Assembly: GCA_937862885.1 (NCBI GenBank) | Contig: CALMEE010000040.1 | Coordinates: forward strand, 53,807-117,806 | Length of the DNA stretch: 64,000 bases | DNA from: an uncultured Planctomycetaceae bacterium | GTDB taxonomy: Bacteria > Planctomycetota > Planctomycetia > Pirellulales > Pirellulaceae | Direction: 5' to 3' | Part shown: positions 1-9,243 of the stretch, piece by piece | Layout of the letters: each line of letters begins with the position of its first letter | Position numbering within the stretch: position 1 is the first letter of the stretch | The notes under the pieces: model-generated | The model's database searches: none | What the model was told of the DNA's origin: nothing | The model's input: only the letters and a program-made list of their open reading frames with translations | Position numbers and translations under genes: made by a program

Positions 1-284
1 ATTCCCACAATTTGGTTTTGAACGCTGGACTCATGACCGGTGCGGTTGGGATGGCACTAGTTTTGATGATGGTCGGAGTAATATTCGCTAGGTTATTTAA
101 TCCCTCAGACGCGTATGTGCGAGGCATTGCCGTCCTATTCTTGGTCGGCGGTACCGTGGAGAGTTTAATTTTCGAACCCGCGCCAACCTTGCCAACAATA
201 CTCTTCTTGTCACTGTTGTTTTGGCCAAGCGAGCGAAAGACGGCCAGCAAAACGCCGACGCCGCAAATCGAACCACAACATTGA
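1..284 (+). CDS. C-terminal end of an O-antigen ligase/polymerase-like membrane protein (partial)
   Basis: The reading frame is open to the left edge (first whole codon at base 3) and stops with TGA at 282-284, so only about the last 93 residues are visible. The visible part opens with Ser-His-Asn-Leu-Val and a long hydrophobic stretch (GAVGMALVLMMVGVIFA). A second hydrophobic segment follows (GIAVLFLVGGTVESLIF) and a third near the end, then a short basic, polar tail. A His-Asn pair just before the last transmembrane helices is typical of Wzy_C-type O-antigen ligases and polymerases, inner-membrane enzymes that join glycan chains to a carrier or lipid. The assignment rests on this pattern alone, because the large periplasmic loop lies outside the window. 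An alternative is another polytopic glycan-assembly protein. Confidence 0.5.
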   Translation, partial: SHNLVLNAGLMTGAVGMALVLMMVGVIFARLFNPSDAYVRGIAVLFLVGGTVESLIFEPAPTLPTILFLSLLFWPSERKTASKTPTPQIEPQH

Positions 285-376
285 ATTGGTGACATGATAT
301 CCAGAACTCATGGTATTTGCGCTGGTGCGGAGACGTAAATACCCCGAGTGATCGCGGATTCCAGCGTGTGACCAAA

Positions 377-3079
377 TCACTGTCCGGCGCCGAGCATTGC
401 AGCATTGATAAACAGTCGCTGCAATGATGGAAACATGGCCCGGTAATTGGGGTCGTCCGTGAACGCGATGATATGTCCGCTCCCTACGGAGCGGTAGACG
501 ACTAAGGGAGTTTTCTCCAACAGTTGCAAGCTCTCCGGCCAACAAAATCCGCTGGTTAACAGTCGATCTGCATCACTGAAAGTGACAAGCGAGCGCCCAG
601 CAGTTTCAGGGGTTGGCGTGAGTATGATCCGGCCAGTATAAAACGCATGTAACTCGGGACGACAATGGAAGGTCACCCAATGTTGCTGAAACACTTCTGT
701 TCTAAAAAAAGCACCTGGCACGCTATCTGGTGGCACTTTTTCCGTTGTGTTTTGTGCTTCGTCTTTGGTCTCGACGATGATTTTGCGGTTAACAAGCTTA
801 TTCTTTAGGAGTTCGTTGTCCTCCTGAGCTGCCCAACTGGTTGCACCGCGCAATGTGATTAGTGTTCCCCCTTTGCTCACCCAATCCAGTAGCGTCTTGG
901 CGGTTGCGGCACCGAAGCCGGAATTTTCTGAGTAGTTGCCGTCCGGAAGAATTATCGTATTGAACTTGCTCAAATCTGCACGGGAAAAGTCGGCTCCTTT
1001 GACGCGAGTTGTCGGATACTCCAAGTATTGATCGAACAAGAACCAAGTGTGTCCCGACGAATAAAACGTTGGCTCATTCACGACCAATAAAATTCGGGGT
1101 GGACGAATCCATTTGACATTGGGCCCCCCCATATGCACCCCTTCTTCAACGTATGACGAGTCTGTCGGAATGATTTCCACGCGAAACGCTTCGGAGTCAC
1201 GCGTCAATCGTTCATGAAGGCTTGCGTCATTTTCGAACACCTTGACAATGAAGGTGCCACGATCAAACGTGCGACCGGCGATCTTAAAGCTCTCGTTCGC
1301 AACATGCACTCGGAAGCCATCGCGAATCATTCCGGCAATGAGCTGCACTCCGCCGTCAGTGCCAGGAATCAAATAAGCGACGCTGGCCATTCCGAACGCG
1401 TCAGGCAGTCCGACGGTATTCACATCGATCAAAGTGCTCGGAATCTTCTGCGTAGTGCGCGTGGCTAGACATTGCACGTCAAATGCCAGAGGAAGTGACC
1501 ATGCAGTTACGTCGTAGATCTCATCGGGCAATCGCAATTGATTTAGCTCCAATTGTCTTCGCAAAAATTTGCCGTCCATTTCAACTTCGCGGTCCAACAA
1601 CGCTCGAAGTATCATACCACTCGGTTGGGCAACTCGAATGTGAAAACTTCCTGCTGGAACTGTTCGCGATTTGGATTCCGTGTCGTGTGAACTTCTGCAT
1701 TCCAATTCGATGGTTTCGTCTATGCGGTGAATTTCAATGCCATTGCGCTGCAGAATTTCGGCCAGACGCAATGAGCGCTGCGGCCGATCATTTGTTAACA
1801 GAAAGAAATCTGTTACGTCGCCATCTTCGCCCAATCGAATTCCACGCATGCGATTCGCATGAAACGTTCTCAGGAGTTCACCACGATGACGCGCGGCAAA
1901 TTCCAAGACGGCTAGTGCACTGATGTATTGATGCCGAACGCCGTCACCATAGGAAAGTTGGGTTTCATCGTTCTTGTCGATCAACAGTCCTCGCGGACCC
2001 GCCTGCTCCCACAGAATCCCCAGTCCACCTTGCAACGTCGGCCATTCGCTTCCATAACCTGGAAAGAAAGCGTCGAAGACCTCACGCGTCATGTACGCGA
2101 ATTTGAAGCGATCAAACCATTCGCCGTGGTGCTTACCAAGCTTCCCCAACCAGTCGAACTGAATCGGCGTCAAGAAGGGATTTTTGGGATCGGAGGGAGG
2201 AGGGAAGTAAAACGAACTGTTGTGCCCCATTTCGTGGGCATCCACGAAGAGTTGCGGCTGCCATTCCAGGTACGCGGCGACCTTAGCCCGCACTTCACGT
2301 TGACTTTGCAAAAACCAGTCCCGATTCATGTCGATCCAATAATGGTTCGTGCGTCCGCCTGGCCACCGTTCCGTGTGTTCATTGGCAATTGGATCCGTTT
2401 GGATAAATCGTCCACGCGTCTCACGAAAGACGTTAACGAATCTCTCGCGGCCGTCGGGATTCTGGAGCGGATCAATAATCACGACGATATTCTTCAAAAG
2501 CTCATGAGTTGACGTCCGTTGATCAGCCAACAAATGGTAGGCCGTAAGTAAAGCGGCGTCACTGGGCGTAACTTCATTTCCGTGAACAGCGTAACCAAGC
2601 CAAACGATCACAGGCGATTCATCAATCATCGTTTCCGCTTGCTGAAACGCAATCGCACGCGGATCGGCCAATCTCAGGTTATTCGTTCGAATCTCTTCGA
2701 GCCTCGTGATATTCTCCGGCGATGAAATCACGAGATAGTGCAAATCTCGACCTTCGTAAGTTTCGCCATAGCGAACCAACCGACAGCGGTCTGGAGCTGC
2801 CTGGGTGAGTGCCTTCAAATACTCGTTTATCTGGGCATAAGACGAGATCTCTTGGCCCCAGCCATGTCCCAACATCTGTTGGCTATCTGGAATTGCCGGG
2901 TTCGCCACAACTTCGGGCAAAGGAATTAATTCTTGAATCGGCATTTTTTGTAAGGGAACCTGGTCCCGAGTCAACCGCAATTGTGCGTCGATGTTAGCTG
3001 TATGCCCAGCGAATATGAATAACGCCACAACAAAAACAACTGTGTCTATACAAACGCGACGTGCAATCGCATCCCGCAT
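377..3079 (-). CDS. Secreted M14-family zinc carboxypeptidase-like protein with C-terminal amidotransferase-like domain
   Basis: About 900 residues. The M14 zinc-carboxypeptidase motifs are present in order: His-Gly-Asn-Glu (the HxxE zinc ligands, in VHGNEVTPSD), DPLQNPDGRERF, WIDMNRDWF, and DAHEMGHN for the third ligand. After about residue 650 a second module (PRILLVVNEPTF, then FNTIILPDG) resembles the class I glutamine-amidotransferase fold that often follows M14 domains in planctomycete and Bacteroidetes proteins. I chose the ATG at 3079 because it gives a basic N-terminus and one hydrophobic signal segment (VVFVVALFIFAGHTANIDA). The frame also stays open to an ATG at 3178, which would bury the signal. 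The role is probably peptide or peptidoglycan-fragment hydrolysis outside the cytoplasm; the substrate is unknown. It is divergent from the tRNA dihydrouridine synthase gene. Confidence 0.8.
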   Translation of the reverse strand: MRDAIARRVCIDTVVFVVALFIFAGHTANIDAQLRLTRDQVPLQKMPIQELIPLPEVVANPAIPDSQQMLGHGWGQEISSYAQINEYLKALTQAAPDRCRLVRYGETYEGRDLHYLVISSPENITRLEEIRTNNLRLADPRAIAFQQAETMIDESPVIVWLGYAVHGNEVTPSDAALLTAYHLLADQRTSTHELLKNIVVIIDPLQNPDGRERFVNVFRETRGRFIQTDPIANEHTERWPGGRTNHYWIDMNRDWFLQSQREVRAKVAAYLEWQPQLFVDAHEMGHNSSFYFPPPSDPKNPFLTPIQFDWLGKLGKHHGEWFDRFKFAYMTREVFDAFFPGYGSEWPTLQGGLGILWEQAGPRGLLIDKNDETQLSYGDGVRHQYISALAVLEFAARHRGELLRTFHANRMRGIRLGEDGDVTDFFLLTNDRPQRSLRLAEILQRNGIEIHRIDETIELECRSSHDTESKSRTVPAGSFHIRVAQPSGMILRALLDREVEMDGKFLRRQLELNQLRLPDEIYDVTAWSLPLAFDVQCLATRTTQKIPSTLIDVNTVGLPDAFGMASVAYLIPGTDGGVQLIAGMIRDGFRVHVANESFKIAGRTFDRGTFIVKVFENDASLHERLTRDSEAFRVEIIPTDSSYVEEGVHMGGPNVKWIRPPRILLVVNEPTFYSSGHTWFLFDQYLEYPTTRVKGADFSRADLSKFNTIILPDGNYSENSGFGAATAKTLLDWVSKGGTLITLRGATSWAAQEDNELLKNKLVNRKIIVETKDEAQNTTEKVPPDSVPGAFFRTEVFQQHWVTFHCRPELHAFYTGRIILTPTPETAGRSLVTFSDADRLLTSGFCWPESLQLLEKTPLVVYRSVGSGHIIAFTDDPNYRAMFPSLQRLFINAAMLGAGQ

Positions 3080-3407
3080 CTTTCCAATTAATCTAAACGT
3101 GAGCATTAAAATTCGATCCAATAGTTGTTGTCTGTCGCGGTTACTACATACGTACATTTGTCGCTTCACTCGCTTCACATCCGAGTTTCGCTGGGATTCA
3201 CCGATGCGACCGAGCGCGGAAAGTCCTTGAGTTTGATTTGGTCCCTAAATATCATAATTTACGGCAAGCGTTTGCATGTCGACGAAACCGAATTTTTGAT
3301 CCAGAGATTCCGGCTGTGCCACGCGTTACGAGTAGCGTTACAAGCCACAAATGATTAAAAATAAGCATTTGGATCGTATCGTATCTCGATGTTCCCCGGC
3401 GACTTTC

Positions 3408-4484
3408 ATGTCTGTAGCGACACCATTTCCCCCGCTGATTGTGGGATCTGTCAAACTCGACTTTCCGGTTGTGCAAGCCGCGTTATCTGGGTATAGCGAC
3501 TGGCCGATGCGAGTTATTGCGCGCCGCTTTGGTGCATCGTATACGCTGTGCGAAGTCATGCTCGACAAGTTCCTAATCGATCTTAAAGATCGAAAGAGGA
3601 CGAGCCACTTCCTTCACATCAGCGACGATGAACACCCGGTAGGTGGTCAATTGATGGGAGCCGAGCCAGAGCAATTCGCACTCGGTGCCAAGAAGTTAGT
3701 TGAAGCTGGTTTCGATGTCATCGATATCAATTTTGGATGCCCAGTGAAGAAAGTGCTCGGACGCTGTCGCGGAGGTTACCATTTAAGCCAACCACAAATC
3801 GCACTGGATATCGTACGAAAGACAAGAGACATCGTCCCTTCCGCCATTCCAGTGACACTGAAAATGCGTCGCGGCATTGATGATTCCTCCGAGAGCCGAG
3901 ACAACTTTTTTGCGATCCTGGATAGCGCATTTGATATCGGCGTTTCCGCAGTGACAGTTCACGGACGAACGGTTAAACAGGGCTATATCGGACCCAGCAA
4001 TTGGGAATTCCTGGCAGAGGTCAAACGGCATGTGGGCCCGAAGACAATAATTGGCAGCGGCGATCTGTTCACACCTCACGACTGCCTTAATATGATGAAA
4101 CAAACTAAGGTGAACGGAGTCTCGGTTGCACGCGGTTGCATCGGCAACCCGTGGATTTTTCAACAAGTGCGGGCTTTGGCGCTCGGTGAACCGCTACCAA
4201 ATCCGCCATCGCTTCATGAACAACGAGATGTAATTCTAGAGCATCTGCTTTTGGCAGAACAACTTTATGGAAGCAAACAAGCATCAATCGTGATGCGCAA
4301 GTTCGGCATCAAATACTCGATCTTGCACCCGCAATTCGAATTGGTGCGAGCCGGTTTCGCAAGCTCCAAAAGCCTGCAAGATTGGAAAGCAATTTTGCAC
4401 GAATTCTACGCACAGGATCTACCCGGTGTGCATCCCAACGGCAGGATGCATTCCGCTCAAAAGTCATGCGCTTTCGAAGGATAA
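3408..4484 (+). CDS. dus: tRNA-dihydrouridine synthase
   Basis: A 358-residue FMN-dependent enzyme that reduces uridines to dihydrouridine in tRNA. Visible family features are the N-terminal barrel start PVVQAALSGYSDWPMR, QLMGAEPEQF, the catalytic-cysteine motif DINFGCPVKKV (Cys about 111), TLKMRRG, VTVHGRT with the FMN-phosphate region IIGSGDLFT, and VARGCIGNPWIF. After GCPVKKV the usual small-residue loop reads GRCRGGYHL instead of GAGAAL-type sequence, so a second Cys lies near the active site. The frame is open to an ATG at 3351, but the ATG at 3408 fits the family N-terminus better. It is closest to the DusB type. It is transcribed alone, away from the peptidase gene. Confidence 0.9.
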   Translation: MSVATPFPPLIVGSVKLDFPVVQAALSGYSDWPMRVIARRFGASYTLCEVMLDKFLIDLKDRKRTSHFLHISDDEHPVGGQLMGAEPEQFALGAKKLVEAGFDVIDINFGCPVKKVLGRCRGGYHLSQPQIALDIVRKTRDIVPSAIPVTLKMRRGIDDSSESRDNFFAILDSAFDIGVSAVTVHGRTVKQGYIGPSNWEFLAEVKRHVGPKTIIGSGDLFTPHDCLNMMKQTKVNGVSVARGCIGNPWIFQQVRALALGEPLPNPPSLHEQRDVILEHLLLAEQLYGSKQASIVMRKFGIKYSILHPQFELVRAGFASSKSLQDWKAILHEFYAQDLPGVHPNGRMHSAQKSCAFEG

Positions 4485-4771
4485 CCGCCAGTTGCTTGGT
4501 TCCATGAAGTCGCCAACCCTTCAGCCTCTGATCGTGTTTGTCTGAGATTCGTGGGAATGTCCGTTCGCCGGTTTCCGTCCCTGCAAAAGCCTTCGATGAT
4601 GACGTGACGGTCCATTCTCAGAACGACGGGTTTTGATGCAAGAACTTCGTCGATGCGGGCTGGAAAGCGGGCGTTGCACCTGAACGTTTAGGCACTTCGA
4701 TTGAATGCCATAAAAAATCACCTTAGGATCGTTGCGCCATCGTCCGCCTCAGACCTAATCCAAGGCGTTGG

Positions 4772-5242
4772 TTAGATCTTGTCGCAAAAGGATTCATTCG
4801 ATTGCAACCCAAGCGAACTCTGGGTCGGGCGCAAGTTCATGCCGTGACTGCCGTGAACCACTTGTTTTCGTGCACCCGTTGAATTCAATGATTTTTGCAC
4901 GGCTTGCAGAAGCTGTTCAGGCATTGCTGGCTTCCGCAGATAGGCGCCGAAATCACGACCAATCAACTCTGTCGCGGAGTCATGAACACTGGTCAAAAAG
5001 AGGATCGGTAACGAACGCCATGGCTCTCCCATGGATTTGAGTGCGTCGCATACTCCATATCCATCAATTCGCGGCATCACAACGTCGACAATGACCAAAT
5101 CGGGCGCGTCGGCACAAGCTAGGCGAATGGCTTCCGCACCATCTCGGGCTTGAGTTACAACGAATCCCGATTTTTCCAAGATTTTGCTGGCCCAATTGCG
5201 AATCGTTTGGCTGTCATCAACTAACAAGATCTTATTGGCCAT
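4772..5242 (-). CDS. Stand-alone response-regulator receiver protein (CheY-like)
   Basis: A 156-residue protein that is almost entirely one receiver domain. It has the acidic pair Asp9-Asp10, the phospho-acceptor Asp53 in LVIVDVVMPRIDG, the switch Thr84 (LFLTS) and the conserved Lys104 followed by Pro. The last 40 residues are polar and have no DNA-binding or enzymatic domain, so it must act through protein contacts, like CheY or Spo0F. The ATG at 5242 begins MANKILLVDD, the canonical first strand; the upstream in-frame ATG at 5272 would add ten poorly fitting residues. No histidine kinase lies beside it in the window, so its partner is unknown. Confidence 0.88.
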   Translation of the reverse strand: MANKILLVDDSQTIRNWASKILEKSGFVVTQARDGAEAIRLACADAPDLVIVDVVMPRIDGYGVCDALKSMGEPWRSLPILFLTSVHDSATELIGRDFGAYLRKPAMPEQLLQAVQKSLNSTGARKQVVHGSHGMNLRPTQSSLGLQSNESFCDKI

Positions 5243-5725
5243 GTTTTTTGCCTTAAAAACCGCTTGAATCAATGTACTCTTATGTGACCCGTCTGTGAAT
5301 TTATAAAAGAGTGGGCAGAGCGTGCCGGCGATTACTCCACAAACGAAAAGATGGGGAACGGCTCATCAGCGGAGCCAACGACGACGCTCGCTAATTCACA
5401 GTCTCGCCGCGAAACACTCTGGGCAAGTCTAGATTACGTTTAACGCAAATTCCCTCAATCCGCATTCCGCACTTGCCGCCGAAGGGCGTAGCCATGCGCT
5501 GCCGGAGTTCGACATCCAGCAATCAGCGATATCAATTGGCCTCGTAGGCGCACAAAGTCAAGCCGAATCAGAGATTAGGCGACCTGTTGAGAGAATCAAG
5601 TTTCGGCGCATGAACGAGAGAACAATCGAAGTAACCTGATCGACCGTTACAATTAGATCGATGCTTGCCAGTGCGAATTTCATTTTCGCTTGCCACCTGT
5701 GCGTCGCTTTATGTGGACCGTCGCG
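5243..5725. other. Intergenic stretch without a recognisable gene
   Basis: About 480 bases between the receiver-protein start and the end of the M48 peptidase gene. I see no open frame with family signal, no tRNA-like clover-leaf and no strong hairpin followed by a T-run. The receiver-gene promoter should lie in the left part of this stretch, but no convincing -35/-10 pair stands out. Confidence 0.4.
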
Positions 5726-7762
5726 TTATGAGAGGCCACCTTTTTTTAGTTTGCTGGCAACAACCGGTGGCACAGGACAATCAAGGGACTCAGAAATTGC
5801 ACGAAATAATTCAGCTTCCTCGACGGTGACCTGCCCGTCATGATTGATGGCAATCGCGGCTGCCAACAGAACTTGCTTTTTTATTAGCGGCGCGGCCTCT
5901 GACAAGCGAATCAATGAATCGGCTAGCGACTTACTTGTGAATTGTACGTTTTGCAGTTCGCCAGCAACTCCCCAATTGCGACGTTCTAAACTCTCCATCG
6001 CTTCCAAGAAAGCGGATTCGGCGCTAGCAGAATCGGAATGTCCTGCTTTCACCAAAACTCCGATCACTGCAATCACATCCTTTTGCACGGCATCCAACTC
6101 ACGGTAGTTAATCGGGGCCGTGGTGCGATTCCCGAAGAATCGATCCAAGTGGATAATCAAATGATGTTGCAAAAAGAACTCAAACAAGCTGATCTTACCA
6201 TCCGATTTGACGAGTTCATCGATGGTTGCCCGAAATGTTTGGAACTGATTAGCTGACATTCCAACCAAGGTCCCTTGAATGATCTCAAACACGGGCAGCC
6301 GGAATTGCGGGGGCACTTGGGCAACTTGTTTTAGCAAGCGAATCGTCTCTTCCGCCGTTCCTTCCCCTTCGTTCTTGGCGATGATCCGCAATTGGCTTTC
6401 GTTAAGTTCGGATTGTCCCGCCTGAATCAAAACCGCGAATGTCAAACAGCGGGCTGCAAACACATCTCGAGCCGCGTCGGTAATGCTTTCCGGTAAAGCC
6501 TCAACGAGCGCACTCGAATATTCGACATCATCTTGCGTAGGCAGGCCAACGGCAGCAATAACCATCACAGGATCGATCGGAAAGCGAGTCGCCGCACCCG
6601 ACTTCGTAAAAATTCCTCCAAATTTCCCCCCAGCGGACAATGGAGGGATTGGCATCTTGCCTGCTGCGGAACTCTTGGATTCAGCACGCTCGGTTTGGAA
6701 GGTAATTTTGCTACGCGTGCCGAGATACTCTTGGTAATTCCCTTCGAAACGGGGTTCAATCGCCTGGATTCGTTTGAGCAGCGGGGGATGCGTGGCAAAA
6801 GCACCCGTCATGCCACGCCCGAACATGCTGGCAAAGAACATGTGACTGGCCACCTCGGCGCGGGCAGCATTGACTTGACTGCCGTGCTGCGATGCACCAA
6901 TCATTTTCAATGCCCCACCGATGCCATCAGGGTTACGGGTAAACTGCACAGCGGACGCATCTGCCAAAAACTCACGCTGTCGTGAGACCGAAGCCTTGAT
7001 CAACCTCGCGAAAAACAATCCAATGCCGCCGAATACGATCAACGCCAAGGCGATCGCAAGAATTGCCCCTCGACCACTATCTTTGTTTGATCCACGGCTA
7101 TAACTCATGCTCCGCAATACGTAATACCCAATCAGGGCCAAGACCTGGATGCCATGCAAAACGCCAATCATGCGAATGCTCATGCGCATGTCGCCGTTTA
7201 GAATATGCGAAAACTCGTGCGCGATCACGCCGGTTAACTCATCACGATTCAGTTGCTCGACAGTCCCGCGATTCACACCGATTACAGCGTCATCGACGGA
7301 AAAACCAGCAGCGAAGGCATTGATGCCCGGTTCATTGTCCAACATGTATACGGGGGGTACGGGAGTTCCCGAAGCAATCGCCATTTCTTCGACGACATTC
7401 AAAATGCGTCGTTCCACTGGGTCGCGTGAGTTCGTTTGCAAGCGGCGACCACCCAATTGAGCGGCGACGGTACTTCCGCCACCATTGAGTTCAACCACCT
7501 TATAAGCGGTGCCGCCCCCCACGATCAATAAGACAAAAGCGCTGACAACTCCCAACAATGGCAAATTAAACAGTTGCTCGATTCCACGCTCCAGCGCTGG
7601 ATCGACAGACTCTGCTGGAACTTGTGTGGCAGGATATCCAAACATGACTAGCGCGATGACGATGTAGATTCCAAGTATCATCCCCACAACTGCAAGTATG
7701 AAGTAACCAATCAGCCATTTCGTCTTGCGACGGGCCAAATCTTGACTCGCAAAAAAATCCAC
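5726..7762 (-). CDS. M48-family membrane metalloprotease with C-terminal TerB-like domain
   Basis: About 678 residues. Two N-terminal membrane segments (roughly residues 16-40 and 70-85) precede the HtpX/Ste24-type catalytic region. The zinc site HEFSH lies at about residues 182-186, and a downstream REFLADASAV helix supplies the third ligand Glu. Further membrane segments lie between them. The C-terminal ~250 residues are soluble, and the last ~120 resemble a TerB-like helical domain (acidic EF-like stretch NHDGQVTVEEAELF). The GTG at 7762 is favoured over the upstream ATG at 7822: it has a GGAG 11 bases upstream and gives the usual DFF...QD.AR..T N-terminus. It lies downstream of lemA on the same strand, a recurrent LemA-M48 pairing linked to membrane protein quality control. 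Confidence 0.85.
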   Translation of the reverse strand: MDFFASQDLARRKTKWLIGYFILAVVGMILGIYIVIALVMFGYPATQVPAESVDPALERGIEQLFNLPLLGVVSAFVLLIVGGGTAYKVVELNGGGSTVAAQLGGRRLQTNSRDPVERRILNVVEEMAIASGTPVPPVYMLDNEPGINAFAAGFSVDDAVIGVNRGTVEQLNRDELTGVIAHEFSHILNGDMRMSIRMIGVLHGIQVLALIGYYVLRSMSYSRGSNKDSGRGAILAIALALIVFGGIGLFFARLIKASVSRQREFLADASAVQFTRNPDGIGGALKMIGASQHGSQVNAARAEVASHMFFASMFGRGMTGAFATHPPLLKRIQAIEPRFEGNYQEYLGTRSKITFQTERAESKSSAAGKMPIPPLSAGGKFGGIFTKSGAATRFPIDPVMVIAAVGLPTQDDVEYSSALVEALPESITDAARDVFAARCLTFAVLIQAGQSELNESQLRIIAKNEGEGTAEETIRLLKQVAQVPPQFRLPVFEIIQGTLVGMSANQFQTFRATIDELVKSDGKISLFEFFLQHHLIIHLDRFFGNRTTAPINYRELDAVQKDVIAVIGVLVKAGHSDSASAESAFLEAMESLERRNWGVAGELQNVQFTSKSLADSLIRLSEAAPLIKKQVLLAAAIAINHDGQVTVEEAELFRAISESLDCPVPPVVASKLKKGGLS

Positions 7763-7858
7763 GCTTCTTGAATCTCCACAAACAATGAATTGAAGGCGTC
7801 CGGAAACTGAGCAAGTTCGCAAAAGGTCTCAGCTTCCCACTTCGTCGCGCCGGTTTGG

Positions 7859-7883
7859 TTATCCGGCTTTTTTGGCCGGATAA
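7859..7883 (-). repeat. Perfect 9-base inverted repeat between lemA and the M48 gene
   Basis: TTATCCGGC at 7859-7867 and its exact complement at 7875-7883 enclose a 7-base loop. In the minus-strand transcript this gives a stable hairpin with an A-rich loop in the ~220-base leader between lemA and the protease gene. No U-tract follows, so it is not a classical terminator. It may be an mRNA processing or attenuation element; the function is unproven. Confidence 0.5.
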
Positions 7884-7980
7884 CCTGCCGCAATCTTTGT
7901 TCCATCCGCATCCACCTGACGATGCCGCGTAATCGAGCATCGAGCAGGTACGAACGCTTCTGATTCAAAAGAACTTGGAA

Positions 7981-8589
7981 CTAAAAGGAGACCTTTGGTG
8001 CAACCCGTGCCTTGGGGTCTTCCATTTCGAGTAATTCCGCGCGATTAAAACCAAATAGTCCAGCAACAACATTCGCCGGAAATTGATCTCGATTGATGTT
8101 GAATTGAGTAACCGCATCGTTAAAACCTTGTCGCGCATAGGCGAGTTTGTTTTCGGTAGATGTCAACTCTTCCTGCAGAGCCATCATGTTCTGGTTTGCC
8201 TTGAGGTCGGGATATGATTCAGCAACCATGAGCAGGCGTCCGAGAGCACCACCCAAGTTCTGTTCGGCGGCAGCCAGATTCTTAATGGCCGCCGGGTCCC
8301 CCGGATTTTGGCCTACGGCTTGCCCCGCTGAAAAAGCTTGGTTGCGCGCGTTGATAACTGCCTCCAGTGTCTCCTTTTCATGTTTCATATAGCCTTTGGC
8401 GACTTCCACCAAGTTCGGAATTAGTTCATACCTCCGTGTCAGCTGAACATCGATCTGCTTAAAGGCGTTTTCATAGCGGTTTCGATAGGTGATCAGTTTG
8501 TTGTACGTGATGATCATGAAGAAGACGACTGCCGCTAGGACCAGCAGGCCAATCAACATGATACCCATAAAACTTCCAAAAATTGACAT
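7981..8589 (-). CDS. lemA: LemA family protein
   Basis: A 202-residue protein with one N-terminal membrane helix (about residues 8-28) and an all-helical LemA domain. The family signature is clear: TYNKLITYRNRYENAFKQID, then a VQLTRRYELIPNLVE segment, an ARNQA helix, and the terminal FNINRDQFPANVVAGLFGF stretch. LemA proteins form an anchored helical bundle. Their biochemical role is not established, but they are commonly encoded next to M48 peptidases, as here. The gene is upstream in the same transcription direction, so it is likely co-transcribed with the protease gene through the hairpin-bearing leader. Confidence 0.93.
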   Translation of the reverse strand: MSIFGSFMGIMLIGLLVLAAVVFFMIITYNKLITYRNRYENAFKQIDVQLTRRYELIPNLVEVAKGYMKHEKETLEAVINARNQAFSAGQAVGQNPGDPAAIKNLAAAEQNLGGALGRLLMVAESYPDLKANQNMMALQEELTSTENKLAYARQGFNDAVTQFNINRDQFPANVVAGLFGFNRAELLEMEDPKARVAPKVSF

Positions 8590-8754
8590 GAAATGTACCT
8601 CGCTTATCTGAACTGGGGTTTGTCTTACTTGTCGAAAGAAGGCGTTGACGAACTATGGACTCGTGTGCGCTCAATATTTGGCGATGCACAATATGATTCG
8701 TCCAAATCAATTGCTCATTAGGGCTTTTTTCGACTGTTTTTGCAAGTGTCGTTC

Positions 8755-9162
8755 TTAGAAATCGAGAAGATCACGATATGAAATGAGAAAGTCGCGATTG
8801 CTCGACAACAAATCTCCATGCATCAGAAGCTCATTGTACGAGAGCCAATAGACCTCGGATACTTCATCACGACTCGGACGCAACTTATCGGTTTCAATGC
8901 CGTCGATGGAATACCAATTCAGACGCAAATTCACGCTGGCGAGCGACCATGTTTCCGCAAGTTTATTTCCGACGACGACATCCACACCCAATTCTTCAAA
9001 TATCTCGCGACGTAACGCGCTCTCATTGCACTCACCAGCCTCAACATGGCCGCCAGGAAAACAAAGCTTACCACCCGCGCGTAAACTAGCGGCGCGGCGA
9101 ATGACCAAAAAGTCTCGATTGAGACGACAAACGCCGATCACTGCATCTCTTGTTGATTCCAT
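8755..9162 (-). CDS. Nudix hydrolase
   Basis: A compact 135-residue Nudix domain with an exact 23-residue Nudix box at about residues 38-60 (G-x5-E-x7-R-E-I-F-E-E-L-G-V). The REIFEE glutamates bind the divalent metals used to hydrolyse nucleoside-diphosphate-linked substrates. The protein ends soon after the final helix and has no added domain, so the substrate (nucleotide-pool cleaning or an NDP-sugar) cannot be read from the sequence. It has its own upstream gap from the lipid-transport genes and looks monocistronic. Confidence 0.88.
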   Translation of the reverse strand: MESTRDAVIGVCRLNRDFLVIRRAASLRAGGKLCFPGGHVEAGECNESALRREIFEELGVDVVVGNKLAETWSLASVNLRLNWYSIDGIETDKLRPSRDEVSEVYWLSYNELLMHGDLLSSNRDFLISYRDLLDF

Positions 9163-9243
9163 CTGATTAACAATTGATTAACTCTTTGAAAACCACACCG
9201 CCAAATCATATATTCATCTCGCACAAGTTTCGCTCAAGCGAAA

